NCBI RefSeq assembly: GCF_003265705.1
Contig: NW_020312775.1
Location: 3,800,822-3,864,821, forward strand
Origin: Callorhinus ursinus
Taxonomy: Eukaryota; Chordata; Mammalia; Carnivora; Otariidae
Direction: 5' to 3'
Length of the DNA stretch: 64,000 bases
Shown here: piece by piece, positions 1-10,155 of the stretch
Layout of the letters: each line of letters begins with the position of its first letter
Position numbering within the stretch: position 1 is the first letter of the stretch
The notes under the pieces: generated by a model
Told to the model about the DNA's origin: nothing
Databases searched by the model: none
What the model saw: only the letters and a program-made list of their open reading frames with translations
Program-made: the position numbers and the translations under genes

Positions 1-49
1 TTTAGTGCCATTGTATTGCCTGTAAGGTGACTGTTACTGTATATTGTCT

Positions 50-989
50 CTTTTCCTTTCTGGTCTATGTTACTTTTGGGCTCTCTCTCATTGCTTTGAG
101 GACCTCTTTCGATATTTCTTGTAGGACTGGTTTTGTGCTTGCAAATTCCTTTAGTTTTTGTTTGTCCTGGAAGCTTATTATCTCTCCTTTTATTTTCAAT
201 GACAATCTTGCTGGATATAGTATTTTTGGCTGCATATTTTTTCCTTTAGTGCTCTGACTATATCATGCCAGTCCTTTCTGGCCTGCCAGGTGTCTGTGGA
301 TAGGTTTGCTGCCAGTCTAACGTTTCTACCATTGTAAGTTACAGACATCTTGTCCCGAGCTGCTTTCAGGATTTTTTCTTTGTCTCTGAGACTCGTAAGC
401 TTTACTATTAGTTGTCTGGGTGTTGACCTATTTTTATTGATTTTGAGGGGGTTCTCTGTGCCTCCTGGGTTTTGATGCCCATTTCCTTCCTCAAATTAGG
501 GAAGTTCACTGCTATAATTTGCTCCAATACACCTTCTGCCCCTCTTTCTCTTTCTTCCTCTTCCGGGATCCCAATTTTTCTACCATTGTGTCTTCTAAGA
601 GTATCACTTATCTCTCGAATTCTGCCCTCGTGATCCAGTAGTTGTTTATCTCCCTTTTTCTCAGCTTCTTTATTTTCCATCACTTGGTCTTCTATATCAC
701 TAATTTCCTCTTCTGCCTCATTTATCCTAGCAGTTAGAGCCTCCATTTTTTATTACACTTCATTAATAGCCTTTTTGATTTTGACTTGTTTAGATTTTAG
801 TTCTTTTATTTCTCCAGAAAGGGTTTCTCTAGTATCTTCCATGCTTTTTTCAAACCCAGCTAGTATCTTTATAATCATCATTCTGAACTCTAGTTCCAAC
901 ATCTTACTAATGTCTTTATTGATTAGATCCCTGGCAGTCGGTACTGCCTCTTGTTCTTTTTTTTGAGGTGATTTTTTCCATCTTGTCAT
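50..989 (-). pseudogene. L1 copy A ORF1 (RNA-binding protein), broken
   Basis: L1 ORF1 proteins are trimeric RNA chaperones that coat the L1 transcript in cytoplasmic ribonucleoprotein particles. The segment 753-989 encodes a lysine-rich N-terminus starting MTRWKKSPQKKEQEA. A stop then interrupts the frame, and 408-746 encodes the coiled coil (repeated E/K/I heptads, MEALTARINEAEEEISD) leading into the RRM region (FPNLRKEMGIKTQEAQRTP). The C-terminal domain is out of frame towards 50. At least one stop and one frameshift mean no full-length protein. The normal length for this family is about 300-340 residues. Confidence 0.85.
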
Positions 990-999
990 TTTGTCCAGA

Positions 1000-2812
1000 G
1001 AATAGATGAATGAGAGAACAAAATGCTAACATGTTATCAATGACTCCAGAAAAATATACACTAAGGAAATCAGAAGAGTCCTGAACCTGGGGTAAAAGAA
1101 AGGGAAAGAATGAAAAAAGAAAAAAAAATAAAGAAAAATAAAAAGATAAAAAAAAGAGAATATGACCAATATGATCAGGCTGGTGAATAGATCAGTGCCA
1201 CACACTAGATTTGGGGCATATTTTGGTCTGTTAAAAGAAACTGCCTCCCAAAATTTTAAAGAAAGAAAAACTTATATATGTACAAAAATAAGGGTAAATA
1301 CGATGAACGGATGGAATATGACTATGAAGATGAAAATTATAAAAGATTTTATAAAAGGAATTGATAAGGTAAGAAGTTGGTTGAAAAAAGAAAGAAGAGA
1401 AATTTTAAAAAAGTAAAAAGGGAGAGAATGTGATCAGGCAGGAGACTAGAACAAAGCCATACACTAAAAAATTTAGGGCATGTTTTGATCTGTTAGAAGC
1501 AACTGTATCCCAAAATTTTAAAGAAAAAACAACTTATATATATATACCAAAAATTAGGTTAACTACTATGAAGGGATATAATATGACTCTAAAAATGAAA
1601 AATAAAAAAGATTTTTAAAAAATGGATGAGTAAGATGTTGATTGAAAAAGGGAAAAAGAAAAATTTAAAAAAATAACAAAATAGAAAAAGAAAAAATTAA
1701 AATTAAAAAAATTAACTTTGAAGGACTAACGAATCAGGTGGAAAAAAGCCATGAATTCTATGTGCTGTATTCCCCTAGCGCTGGAGTTCTTCTGTTCTCA
1801 TTGATCAGTAAACTTGGTCTTGTCTGGCTGTTCTTGCTTATCTTCTGGGGGAGGGTCCTGTTGCTGTCATTCCCAAATGTCTTTGCCCGAGACGGAATTG
1901 CCCCACCCTTGCCAGGGCCAGGCTAAGTCATCTTCTCAGATTTGCTCTTGAGAGCTTTTGTTCCCTGCAAGCATTCTGTACAACTTTGGAGGACAAGAGT
2001 GAAAATGGCAGCCTCCCAAACTCTGCCCTGGAGGACCTGAGAACTCGGGGCCCCACTCCTCAGTGCACCTCCAGAGAAAAGCAGTCAGTCACTCCTATCC
2101 CTTGGTCTCCAACTGCACTCCATGCTCCCCCAGCCTGTGACCAAGGGTTTTTATCTCTTTGACACAAGACCCAGTTTGGAGTCTCCAAACCGAACAGATT
2201 CCTGCAGTGTGCTCCCACGCCACTCCTTCTGGGGGAGGAGGGGAGTCTCCCCGGATCTGCCGCTTGTTGGGTCCCTGCTGTAAGAGCAGTGGCCCGACTG
2301 TGCTGTGGATCACGGTTTATGGCAACTCCAAGCTGAAAGCCCACTCTTCAGCTCCATCTTTGCAGCTGGCTTCCCTGCTCCAATACCTGGGGGCTCGGCT
2401 GCACTCAGGCATCCCCGGTCTTTCTGTGACCCTGAGGGTCCTGAGACCACACTGTCCCAGCGAGGGTTCCACTCCCCACTTAGCCACTGGAGCGACATCC
2501 CTCAGTGGAGCAGAGTTCTTAAAAGTTCCGATTTTGTGCTCCGCTGCTCTCTTGCTTGCCAGTAGCCGGCTGACAGAGGCTCCCTCTTCCCGCGGTCTAT
2601 CTTCCCATGTATCGCCTCGGATTCACTTCTGTGCACGTCCTACCTTCCAGAAAGTGGTTGCTTTTCTGTTCAGAGAGTTGCTGCTATTCTTTTCTTCAAT
2701 ATCCTGTTGAGTTCATAAGTGTTCAGAATGGTTTGATCCCTATCTAGCTGAATTCCTGGTACCAGACGAAATTTAGGTCTCCTACACTTCTGCCATCTTG
2801 CTCCTCCCCCCA
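1000..2812 (-). promoter_or_regulatory. L1 copy A 5' UTR / internal promoter region
   Basis: About 1.8 kb upstream of ORF1 on the minus strand. It has an A-rich half (plus strand 1090-1720) next to ORF1 and a GC-richer half (1730-2812) at the true 5' end, as expected for a mammalian L1 5' UTR with internal promoter. The same two-part organisation occurs in copy B at 25990-27708. Activity cannot be judged from sequence. Confidence 0.7.
1155..1690 (-). repeat. Two tandem ~260-bp monomers in the L1 copy A 5' UTR
   Basis: Monomer 1 (about 1155-1414) and monomer 2 (about 1415-1690) share ordered landmarks: 'atgatcaggc', an ACACTA motif, 'ttt(g)gggcat', 'caaaattttaaagaaa', 'acttatata', 'gatgaa/atgaaggga' and an AAA-rich end. 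The 'tgatcagg' landmark recurs 260 bp apart (1172 and 1431). The matching region of copy B has the same two-unit organisation. Confidence 0.75.
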
Positions 2813-3636
2813 GGGCAAATACCCATTATTAACTTTCTATTTGGATGATATATCCATAGATACAAGTGGTGTGTTAAAGTCCCCTACCATTATTGCATTG
2901 CCGTAAATCTCTCCCTTTATGTACATTAATATTTGCTTCATATACTTAGGTGCTCCTGTATTTATATAGATATTTACAATTATTATATCCTTTTGAAATA
3001 TTAATCCTTTTATCATTACATAATAGACTTATTTGTCTCTTGTGACAGTTTTGATTTAAAAACTCTTGCTACCCCAGCTTTTTTTTTTTTTTTTTCTGCT
3101 TCTATTTGCATGGAATATCTTTTTCCATCCCTTCACATTCAGTCTGTTTGTCTTTAGGTCTGAAGTGACCCTTTTGTAAGCAGCATACAGATGGGTCTTG
3201 TTTTTTTGTTTTTTAATCCATTCAGCCACTTTATGTCTTTTGATTGGAGCATTTAGTTCATTTACATTTAAAGTAAGTTTTGATAGTTTTGTTAATTATT
3301 TTCTGATTGCTTTTGTAGTTGTCTGTTCCTTTCTTCTCTTGCTCTCTTTACTCCTGATTTGATGCTTTTCTTTAGTGTTATGCTTGAATTCCTTTCTCCT
3401 TATGTTTTGTGGATCCATTATAGGTTTTAGTTTGTGGTTATCATAAAGTTCATATGTAATATTCTATGTATATAGCAGTCTCTTTTAAGTTTATGGTCAC
3501 TTACATTCGGACACATTCTAAAAGCACTATAATTTTACTATTCCCCTCCACATTTTATGTATGTGAGATCAAATTTTCATCTTTTTATTTTGTATATTCC
3601 TTAACTGATTATTGTAAATATAATTGATTTTACTCC

Positions 3637-3827
3637 AGACCCTGGGTGGCTCAGTCCATTAAGTGGCTGCCTTCGGCTCAGGTCATGATCCTGGGGTCCT
3701 GGGATCGAGCCCCACGTCCAGCTCCCTGTTCAGTGGAGGGTCTACTTCTCCATCTCCCTCTGCACCTCTGCCTACTTATGCTCTCTTTATCTCTCTGTCA
3801 AATAAATAAATAAAATCTTTAAAAAAA
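3637..3827 (+). mobile_element. Carnivore SINE (SINEC)
   Basis: tRNA-Lys-like head (ccctgggtggctcag, then ggctcaggtcatgatcctgg as B-box region), CT-rich middle, and tail AAATAAATAAATAAAATCTTT. Perfect 16-bp target-site duplication taattgattttactcc at 3621-3636 and 3828-3843, inside the older L1. Confidence 0.96.
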
Positions 3828-4558
3828 TAATTGATTTTACTCCTTTTGTCTTTTAACCTTCATACTAGAATTAACTGATTGATCTATTACCTTTCTACAT
3901 GTTTGCTTTTACCAGTGAAATTTTTTTTTAATAATTTTCTTACTTTGAGTTATGGCCTTTCCTTTTTTGCTTAAAGAAAAAACTTCTTGTGTTAACACTT
4001 CTTATAAGGCTTGTTTAGTGGTGATGAACGCCTTTAACTTTTTTTTTCCCTAGGAAACTCTTTATCTTTCTTTGGAATGATAACCTTACCAGATGGAGTA
4101 TTCTTGGTTGTTGTTTTTTTTTTTCTTTTAACACTTTGAATATATCATGTCATCCCCTTTGGACTGCAAGATTTCTGCTGAAAAATAAGCTAATAGCCTT
4201 ATTGGGTTTCCCTTGCATGTAACAATTTACTTTTCTCTTGTTGCTTTTAAGATTTTTCTCTTTGTCTTTAATTTTTTTATATTTTAATTATTATGCATCT
4301 TGATGTAGCCCTCCTTGAGTTCATCTTGTTTGAGACTTTGTCCTTCCTGGATCTGGATGTCTGGTTAAGAAGTTTTCAGCTATTGTTTCTTCAAATACGT
4401 TTCCTGCTCTTTTCCCTCTTCTGGGACCCCTATAATATGAATGTTATTATGCCTGATGTTGTCCCAGAGATCTCTTAAACTATCCTCATTATTCTATTTT
4501 TCTTTTTGCTGTTCAGCTTACATGGTTTCCACTGTCCTGTCTTCCCAATCACTGATCT

Positions 4559-4593
4559 GTTTTTGTTTTTGTTTTTGTTTTTGTTTTTGTTTG
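4559..4593. repeat. (TTTTTG)n simple repeat
   Basis: About six copies of a TGTTTT/TTTTTG hexamer inside the ORF1-derived part of the older L1. Confidence 0.9.
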
Positions 4594-5440
4594 CATCCTC
4601 TAATCTTTTGTTGATTCCCTCTAGTGTATCTTTATTTTCAGTTATTGTATCCTTCAGCTCTGGTACTTTTTTACAAAAATATATTTTCTATGTCTTTGTT
4701 CAAATTTTTATTGGGTTCACCCACTCTTCCCTCAAGTCCCACAATCATTTTTATGACCATTACTTTGAACTCCTTATCAGGTAGACTCAATTTCATTTAG
4801 TTGTTTTTTTGTTTTTCTGAGCTTTTGTGTTGTCCTTCCATTTGGAATATATTCTCTGTCTCCTTATTTTGTCTGATTCTCTGTGTTCATTTCTATCTAT
4901 TAGGCAAGGCAGCTACATCTGGTCTTACAAGTAGTTGCCTTATATAGAAGGCATCATCATATGGGGTCCAGAAGTGCAATTCCCTTGTCACCAGACCAGG
5001 CACCCAAGGAGTGTCCCCTGTGTGGACTTCATGTGCTCTTCTACTGTGACTGGGTTGCAACTACTGCAGGCACACAGGTAGGCAGGGCTAGCCCTGGCAC
5101 AGCTTGCTTAGAGGGTGTGGAAATGCTGGTGGGTGGGGTTAGCCCCCAATGCAGCTAGCTGAGAAGCCTGGCCACAACTATTGTGGGCATGCTGCTGGGT
5201 GAGGCTGCCTTCTCAGAACAGGAGTCACTTTTGAAGGACACCAATCCCAGCTGGGGCTGTTCATTGGGTGTTGTGTGCATTAACCACTTTGGGTGGGATG
5301 TTGTGTGAAAAAGCTATTCTGCTAGTCTTACAGTCATTTTAAGAATGAGCTGCACTATATTTATTTGCTGCCTTGATGTGTCTTTGAGAGAAGGTGAGCT
5401 CAGCATCCTCTTACCCCGCCATCTTCCTAAGCTCCTCTTT

Positions 5441-6795
5441 TCTGTTTATATTCATGTCTTGGGTGATCTCATTTAGGCTCATGGCTTTAAAATACCATCT
5501 CTACACAGATATCTCTTAAAATTAAATCTCCATTCTTGACCCCTACCATGAACTCCAGACTCAATCTTAATTTCCTGTTAAACATCTCCACTTGCATGCA
5601 TAACAGACAACTCAAGCAAACCATGTCCCAAACTGAACTCTTGATTCTTAACACTCCCTAACCAGTTTGGCCCACAGATGTCTCCATCTTAATTCATGGC
5701 AACTTCATCTTTCCTTTTGTTTGGGACAAAATCCTTGGTGTCAACCTGGTTTTCCCTTACAACCCACAACCAACATTGTACACATCAACAAATCCTGTGG
5801 CCTTATATTCAAAATACAGATTATCCAAAATCCAGCCACTCTTTTTTTAAAAGATTTTATTTACTTATCTGACAGAGAGAGAGTACAAGCAGGGGGAGCG
5901 GCTGGGAGAGGGAGAAGCAGGTTCCCACTGAGCAGAGAGCCCAATGTGGGGCTTGATCCCAGGACCCTAGGATCATGACCTGAGCTGAAGGCAGATGCTT
6001 AACCAACTGGGCCTCCCAGGGACCCCCAAAATCCAGCCACATTTTACCACCTCTACTGCTACCACCCTAGTCTAAAATTATCATCAAGGAATAACTTTCT
6101 AACTAGTTTCTCAGCTTCCACACTTACCTCCCTCTCCCCAGCTATCAAATATCCACAAAAAAAAGAGTCAAAGTGAACCTTTAAAATGGTAAATCAGATC
6201 ATGTCACTCTTCTAGTCTAAACATGTCAATGGTTTGTATATTACTCAGAATAAAATCTGATTTCTTGGCCTGGTCTACAAGACACACATATTCTGGTCTT
6301 CAGCTTCCTTTCTGACCTCATATCCAATACTCTCCCCCTCTCTCACTCAGTAATAGCCACACTGGCCTTCTGATGTCCCTCAAATTTGGCAAGCATGTTC
6401 TTGCTTCAGGGCCTCTGTATAAATTCTTTTGCCTAGGTTGCTTTTCCTCTAGACACTGCATATCTTACTTCCTTGTTTCATTCATTCATTCATTTAATTC
6501 GCTCAAAGTGTTACCATCTCAGAAATAATTTCCCTGACCACCTTACTTAAATAAACCATCTTTCCATCTCCCATCACTCTCTATTCCCTTTATCCTGCTT
6601 TATTTTTCTTCATGTATTTTAAAAATTTTTCAATTTATTATTTTCTGTCTCTCCCACTATAATGAAAGTTCCACAGCAGCAGGAACTACATATTTGTGTT
6701 CAATACTAATTTTTCAGCATGTAGAATAGTGCTTGGCACATGATTAAGGGGAAAAAAAAGTCTGTTGAATGAGCCAATTAATGAATAATTTTAAC
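5441..6795 (+). mobile_element. LINE-2 3' end
   Basis: Plus-oriented L2 recognised by ordered landmarks: 'gatgtctccatcttaattcatggcaactt', 'caaatcctgtggcc', 'accacctctactgctaccaccctagtc', 'gtaaatcagatcatgtcactc', 'agccacactggccttc', 'cttgcttcagggcctctg', 'tccctgaccacctta', and the 3' terminus 'agtgcttggcacatg...tctgttgaatgagcc'. About 1.2 kb survives, with a SINE inserted at 5840-6027. Old and non-coding. Confidence 0.85.
5840..6027 (-). mobile_element. Carnivore SINE (SINEC), in the L2
   Basis: Antisense SINE: T-rich tail complement at the left (tttttttaaaagatttta), purine-rich centre, tRNA-like head at the right (gctgaaggcagatgcttaaccaactggg). Target-site duplication aaaatccagccac at 5827-5839 and 6028-6040. 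Confidence 0.95.
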
Positions 6796-6796
6796 C

Positions 6797-7275
6797 ATGA
6801 CAAATAAGACTTGTTGGGGAGGGACACATTTTTTATTCTACCTTTCTAGGTTCTTTGGCTGGTGTAGTAATCAAATTAATATAAAACGGACCAACAGGAT
6901 AAAAACAAATTTAATTATATACATATGGGGGCTCCATAAGAATGTCAGACCCAAGGTTAGGTCAGGCAAGAGAGGTATATATTACATCTTGCACTAAAGA
7001 ATGTGATAGGGACCTGGCATTTCAAAGGGGAGGAAGGTGAGTCACAAGACAATAAGATGAGTAGATGTTTGTCCTGCCATACAGATAAAGAAGTTATCTC
7101 TTGGTAATAGCTTTCTTTCTAGGCCTGGCCCCCTACTTAAATTCGTTCAGGTAGTTTAAGGGAGAAGTAAAAGTTTTTCTTGAGTCTGCTGGGTCTTGAT
7201 TGCTTTCAGCTCAAAATAGTCCACATGCCAAAGTGGCATATTTTAGGGAGACTTGTTTTGAACTCTTTCAGACTA
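6797..7275 (-). mobile_element. ERVL-like solo LTR, antisense
   Basis: The reverse complement aligns by eye with the plus-strand LTR at 8650-9195. Shared ordered features are 'aaaatatgccac(t/c)...', a late 'ttaaatttgtttttatcctgttgg'-type segment, and a terminus reading 'cagccaaagaacctagaaaggtag'. No internal retroviral sequence is attached. The exact family is not assigned. Confidence 0.5.
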
Positions 7276-7714
7276 AAAAATGTGGTATTAAGAGTTAAAA
7301 CCTTAAATAAAGCTGGAAGTAAGTACTATGGAATATTTTTGTAGACAGTCATTAATTAATTCAATTATATGCTGCCTTTTCTGTTTTATAAATTACAAAT
7401 TAAAGATATTATTTAACTATTCCCCATAAAATGAAGTAATTTAAGAACATCTGATGGCATATTGTGTTAATACCTATAATAGTTGGTAGATATCTGATGA
7501 TCATGTTCATGAATCAGTCATTCAGTTCAGAAGGTACTGTAATTTTTATCATTTTACCAAATTCTATTATTTATGTTCTAAGTTATGTATCATTTAATTT
7601 ACATCCTGAATAAAGAATTCATGAGGCAGGGAGCTTATATCTATTTTGTTCTCCCTAATTCATGAAATTTTCAATTACATTTCAGCTCATACTTCCTTCT
7701 TTCAACTGTTTGTA
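7276..7714. other. Unassigned AT-rich sequence
   Basis: No open frame of note, no recognised repeat family and no RNA gene seen. Probably old unique intergenic sequence. Confidence 0.5.
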
Positions 7715-8115
7715 CTATTAATGAAGGATAGTCCAAAGAAAGAAGAGCAGGGACAAGGAATCCCTGCTCTAAGAGGAAACAACTTAAAAGGATTTTATAC
7801 CACCCTGGGAGGAGCCCTCCACTCTTTCCCATGTGAACAACTATCTGATAGGTAGATGAGCATGTGGGGAAAAACCTGGTTGGGTGACAGGCATATGGAG
7901 AGTTAATCAGATTAAAACAGCTCACTAATAAGCCCATAAAAACCTTTAGAAATAGAAACTCTGGTGGTAACCCTCTTGGGTCCCCTCACTTTTCAGGAGC
8001 TTTGTACTATCACTCAATAAAATTTGCTTTGCTCCCCACCACTTTTTGTCTGGTCTACTTTGTCATTCTTCAAAACCATGTGACCAGGTACCATGGGCAA
8101 AGAAGTCCTGCAGCA
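7715..8115 (+). mobile_element. ERV1-like solo LTR
   Basis: LTR-like 3' half: a 'cccataaaaacc' TATA-like segment near 7932, 'tatcactcaataaaatttgctttgctcc' with poly(A) signal AATAAA at 8016-8021, then a T-rich U5-like stretch. The 5' limit is uncertain and no internal region follows. The 'ctcaataaa' plus 'ttgct' arrangement is typical of class I LTRs. Confidence 0.5.
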
Positions 8116-8229
8116 CTATGATGGATATCAAATATATCTACCATTAATCTTTTAATAGGTGTTCAGTAAATATGTGTTGATTAAAAGCATAATATGACAA
8201 AAATTCTATACATTTGCCTGAGTATGATT

Positions 8230-8476
8230 TCAACTCAATAGAGAAGTTGTTAAAGTTTATGCACTACAGAGACAAAAAACAGATCAGTAGTTATCTGGGA
8301 GTGGGAGTGGGAAAGGGGAGTGACTACAAGTGAACATGAGAAAAATTTGGGGGATGATGAAAGTCTAAAACTGGATTGTAGGGAGATTGCAGAATTCTAT
8401 ACATGCACTAAAAAATTATTGAATTGAACACTTATAATGACATGCAAATTATAGCTCAATAATACTGTTTTTAAGA
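8230..8476 (+). mobile_element. Old L1 3' UTR fragment
   Basis: Resembles the terminal 3' UTR of ancient L1M elements: 'cagtagttatctgggagtggg', then 'gattgcagaattctatacatgcac', 'ttgaattgaacacttataa', and an A/T-rich end 'caaattatagctcaataa'. Short and diverged. Confidence 0.5.
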
Positions 8477-8649
8477 GTATATGTAGAACAGGATGTTACA
8501 AGTACTTCAAAGATCAATGCATAAAAAAGAAAATTTAGGGGAAAAAATATTGACTTTCCCTTAATATTTATTTGGAACAAATATTACATAGAGTAACAAT
8601 ATGTCTTTTTCAGAATACTGTTAACTAATGCAAACCTTTGAATATTATC

Positions 8650-9195
8650 AAAATGGTTCATGGATGATGGGAGCAAAATATGCCATCCCAAAATGTGCTT
8701 TTTTGAATATTGATTATTTGGAAAAATTATTTTTGAGAGGCTGAAGACACAAGAGAATCTCTGAAATCAGAGTAGAAGTTTCCTTTCTGTGAAGGAAAAT
8801 TATATTTTAGGGAAAATCTCCATTTGTAAGGATGTTTTCCACTCTGTACCAGGAAAAGGAGGATGACTAAATCTTCAAATATCCTTATCAGTGACAAAGG
8901 CAAGGACTAAAATCTGCGTAACAGTAATATCCTTGCTTACAGTGTTTTTCCTGATAACCTCCGATAGCTGATCTCCCAAACACCAACATCTTTTGTCTTT
9001 AGCTGGAAATGGTATTTAAGTTTGAGCCATTTAGGGGTATTACTCCATTGAGCTGGGTATCTCCCACGAATACAGGAGTTATACATGTTATGAAACTTCT
9101 GTTTGTGTTTCTCTTGTTAATCTGTATTAATATGGGAGGAGGGGGCATCAGCCAAGAACCCAGAAGGGTAAAATAAAAGTTATTTTTCCTTCCCT
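8650..9195 (+). mobile_element. ERVL-like solo LTR, sense
   Basis: LTR-like organisation: a 'ggtatttaagtttgagcc' TATA-like region near 9010, then 'gagctgggtatctcccac', 'acatgttatgaaacttctg', 'ctcttgttaatctgt', and the terminus 'cagccaagaacccagaaggg...ccttccctgca'. Matches the antisense copy at 6797-7275. Family name not certain. Confidence 0.55.
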
Positions 9196-9461
9196 GCAGT
9201 GGGGAGTAAGTATAAAAAACATACTATTTGAATTTCTATAAGCAAAACACTTAAGAATTCTGAATATTATTCATAAAAACATTTTTGTCTATTTTGATTC
9301 TATAATACATAGTCACATTTCCATTTACATTTTAATATGCATTTGCTTCTCAAGTACAAATATATATGCCATTTATATATTATCAAATCATATTTTTTTC
9401 TCATGTAATTAATTAAAATTGAATAATATTTCAAACGGTAAAAATAAAGATCTATATTTTA

Positions 9462-9655
9462 GGGGTGCCTGGGTGGCTCAGTCAGTTGAGTATGTGACTC
9501 TTGATTTCAGCTTAGGTCATAATCTCAGGGTCATGAGATCAAGCCCCCCATCAGGCTGCATGCTCAGCACAGAGTCTGCTGGAGATTCGCTCCTTCTCCC
9601 TCCTCCAACTTGAGCTCTCTCTCTCAAATTAATTATTAATTAATTAATTAACTAA
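9462..9655 (+). mobile_element. Carnivore SINE, older subtype
   Basis: Head 'ggggtgcctgggtggctcagtc', then 'tgtgactcttgatttcagc' and 'gtcatgagatcaagcccc', a diagnostic set that differs from the other SINEs here and looks like an older SINEC class. The 3' tail has become (ATTA)n. Imperfect duplication aaagat(c)tatatttta before 9462 and after 9655. Confidence 0.92.
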
Positions 9656-9778
9656 TTAAAAGATATGTATTTTATGAATATCTAAGATGTACAATAGAAT
9701 TTACTTAAACTTTATAATATTTAATGATACAGTGATCTAAAATATTTTTTACTTATAATTATTTCTACATAACATAAC

Positions 9779-10155
9779 TGCCATAGTTCTCCAGAGAAAC
9801 AGAACCAGTAGGAGATATGTATATATTTAGAGAGACAAAGAGAGAGACAGAGAAATTTTAAGGAATTGGCTCACATCATGTGGAACTGGCAAGTCCAAAA
9901 TTCATAAAGCATACTGATAGTTGGAGACAGGCATGAGTTGATGCTACAGTCTTGAGGCAGAAATTTTTCTTCTCCAGGAAACCTGTTTTTGCTCTTAAAT
10001 CCTTCAATGGATTGGATGAGGCCCACCCACATTATTAAGGTCATCTCTTAACCACATCTACAAAATACTTTTGCAGCAGCACCTAGATTAATGTTTCATT
10101 AAATAAGTAGGTATTACAGCTTCACCAAGTTGTCACATAAAACTAACCATCACAA
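9779..10155. mobile_element. Ancient interspersed repeat (family name uncertain)
   Basis: Carries the familiar mammalian repeat series 'agttctccagagaaacagaacc', 'aaggaattggctcacatca', 'ggcaagtccaaaattc', 'ggattggatgaggcccaccc', and ends 'cataaaactaaccatcaca'. I recognise the dispersed family but cannot name it confidently. Confidence 0.6.

Larger units (their letters stand above)
1..2812 (-). mobile_element. Carnivore LINE-1, copy A (5' part: ORF2 start, ORF1, 5' UTR)
   Basis: Minus-strand L1 entering from the left window edge. Read on the minus strand it starts near 2812 with a purine-rich leader containing 'gagcaagatggcagaag', runs through a long 5' UTR, then ORF1, and reaches the ORF2 start codon in the first bases of the window. 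It is closely similar across its length to copy B (about 24900-27708), so both belong to one subfamily. Its 5' end abuts the endonuclease region of an older L1, so it inserted into that element. The left target-site duplication lies outside the window. Confidence 0.93.
2813..5440 (-). mobile_element. Older LINE-1 5' portion (endonuclease start, ORF1, 5' UTR)
   Basis: On the minus strand the element starts near 5440 with 'gaggagcttaggaagatggc', an L1-like leader. ORF1-derived sequence lies around 4070-4800, and the inter-ORF and ORF2 N-terminal (endonuclease) region runs to 2813. The phrase 'gtgttaaagtcccctac' near 2873 matches the same endonuclease position in copy B (24484). All frames are broken. 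It is older than copy A, which interrupts it at 2812, and it holds a SINE at 3637. Confidence 0.85.

Noticed and set aside
1155..1690. Direct repeats that might suggest a CRISPR-like array
   Set aside because: Only two long units inside a mammalian L1 5' UTR, with no short repeat-spacer periodicity.
2159..2710. 183-codon plus-strand open frame
   Set aside because: It lies antisense in the GC-rich L1 copy A 5' UTR. The matching region of copy B (26942-27417) has only shorter, differently framed pieces, so no conserved protein is indicated.
3637..3700. tRNA-like A and B boxes at SINE heads
   Set aside because: These are SINE promoter relics shared by all 21 SINEC copies, followed by CT-rich bodies and AATAAA-type tails. 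They are not tRNA genes.
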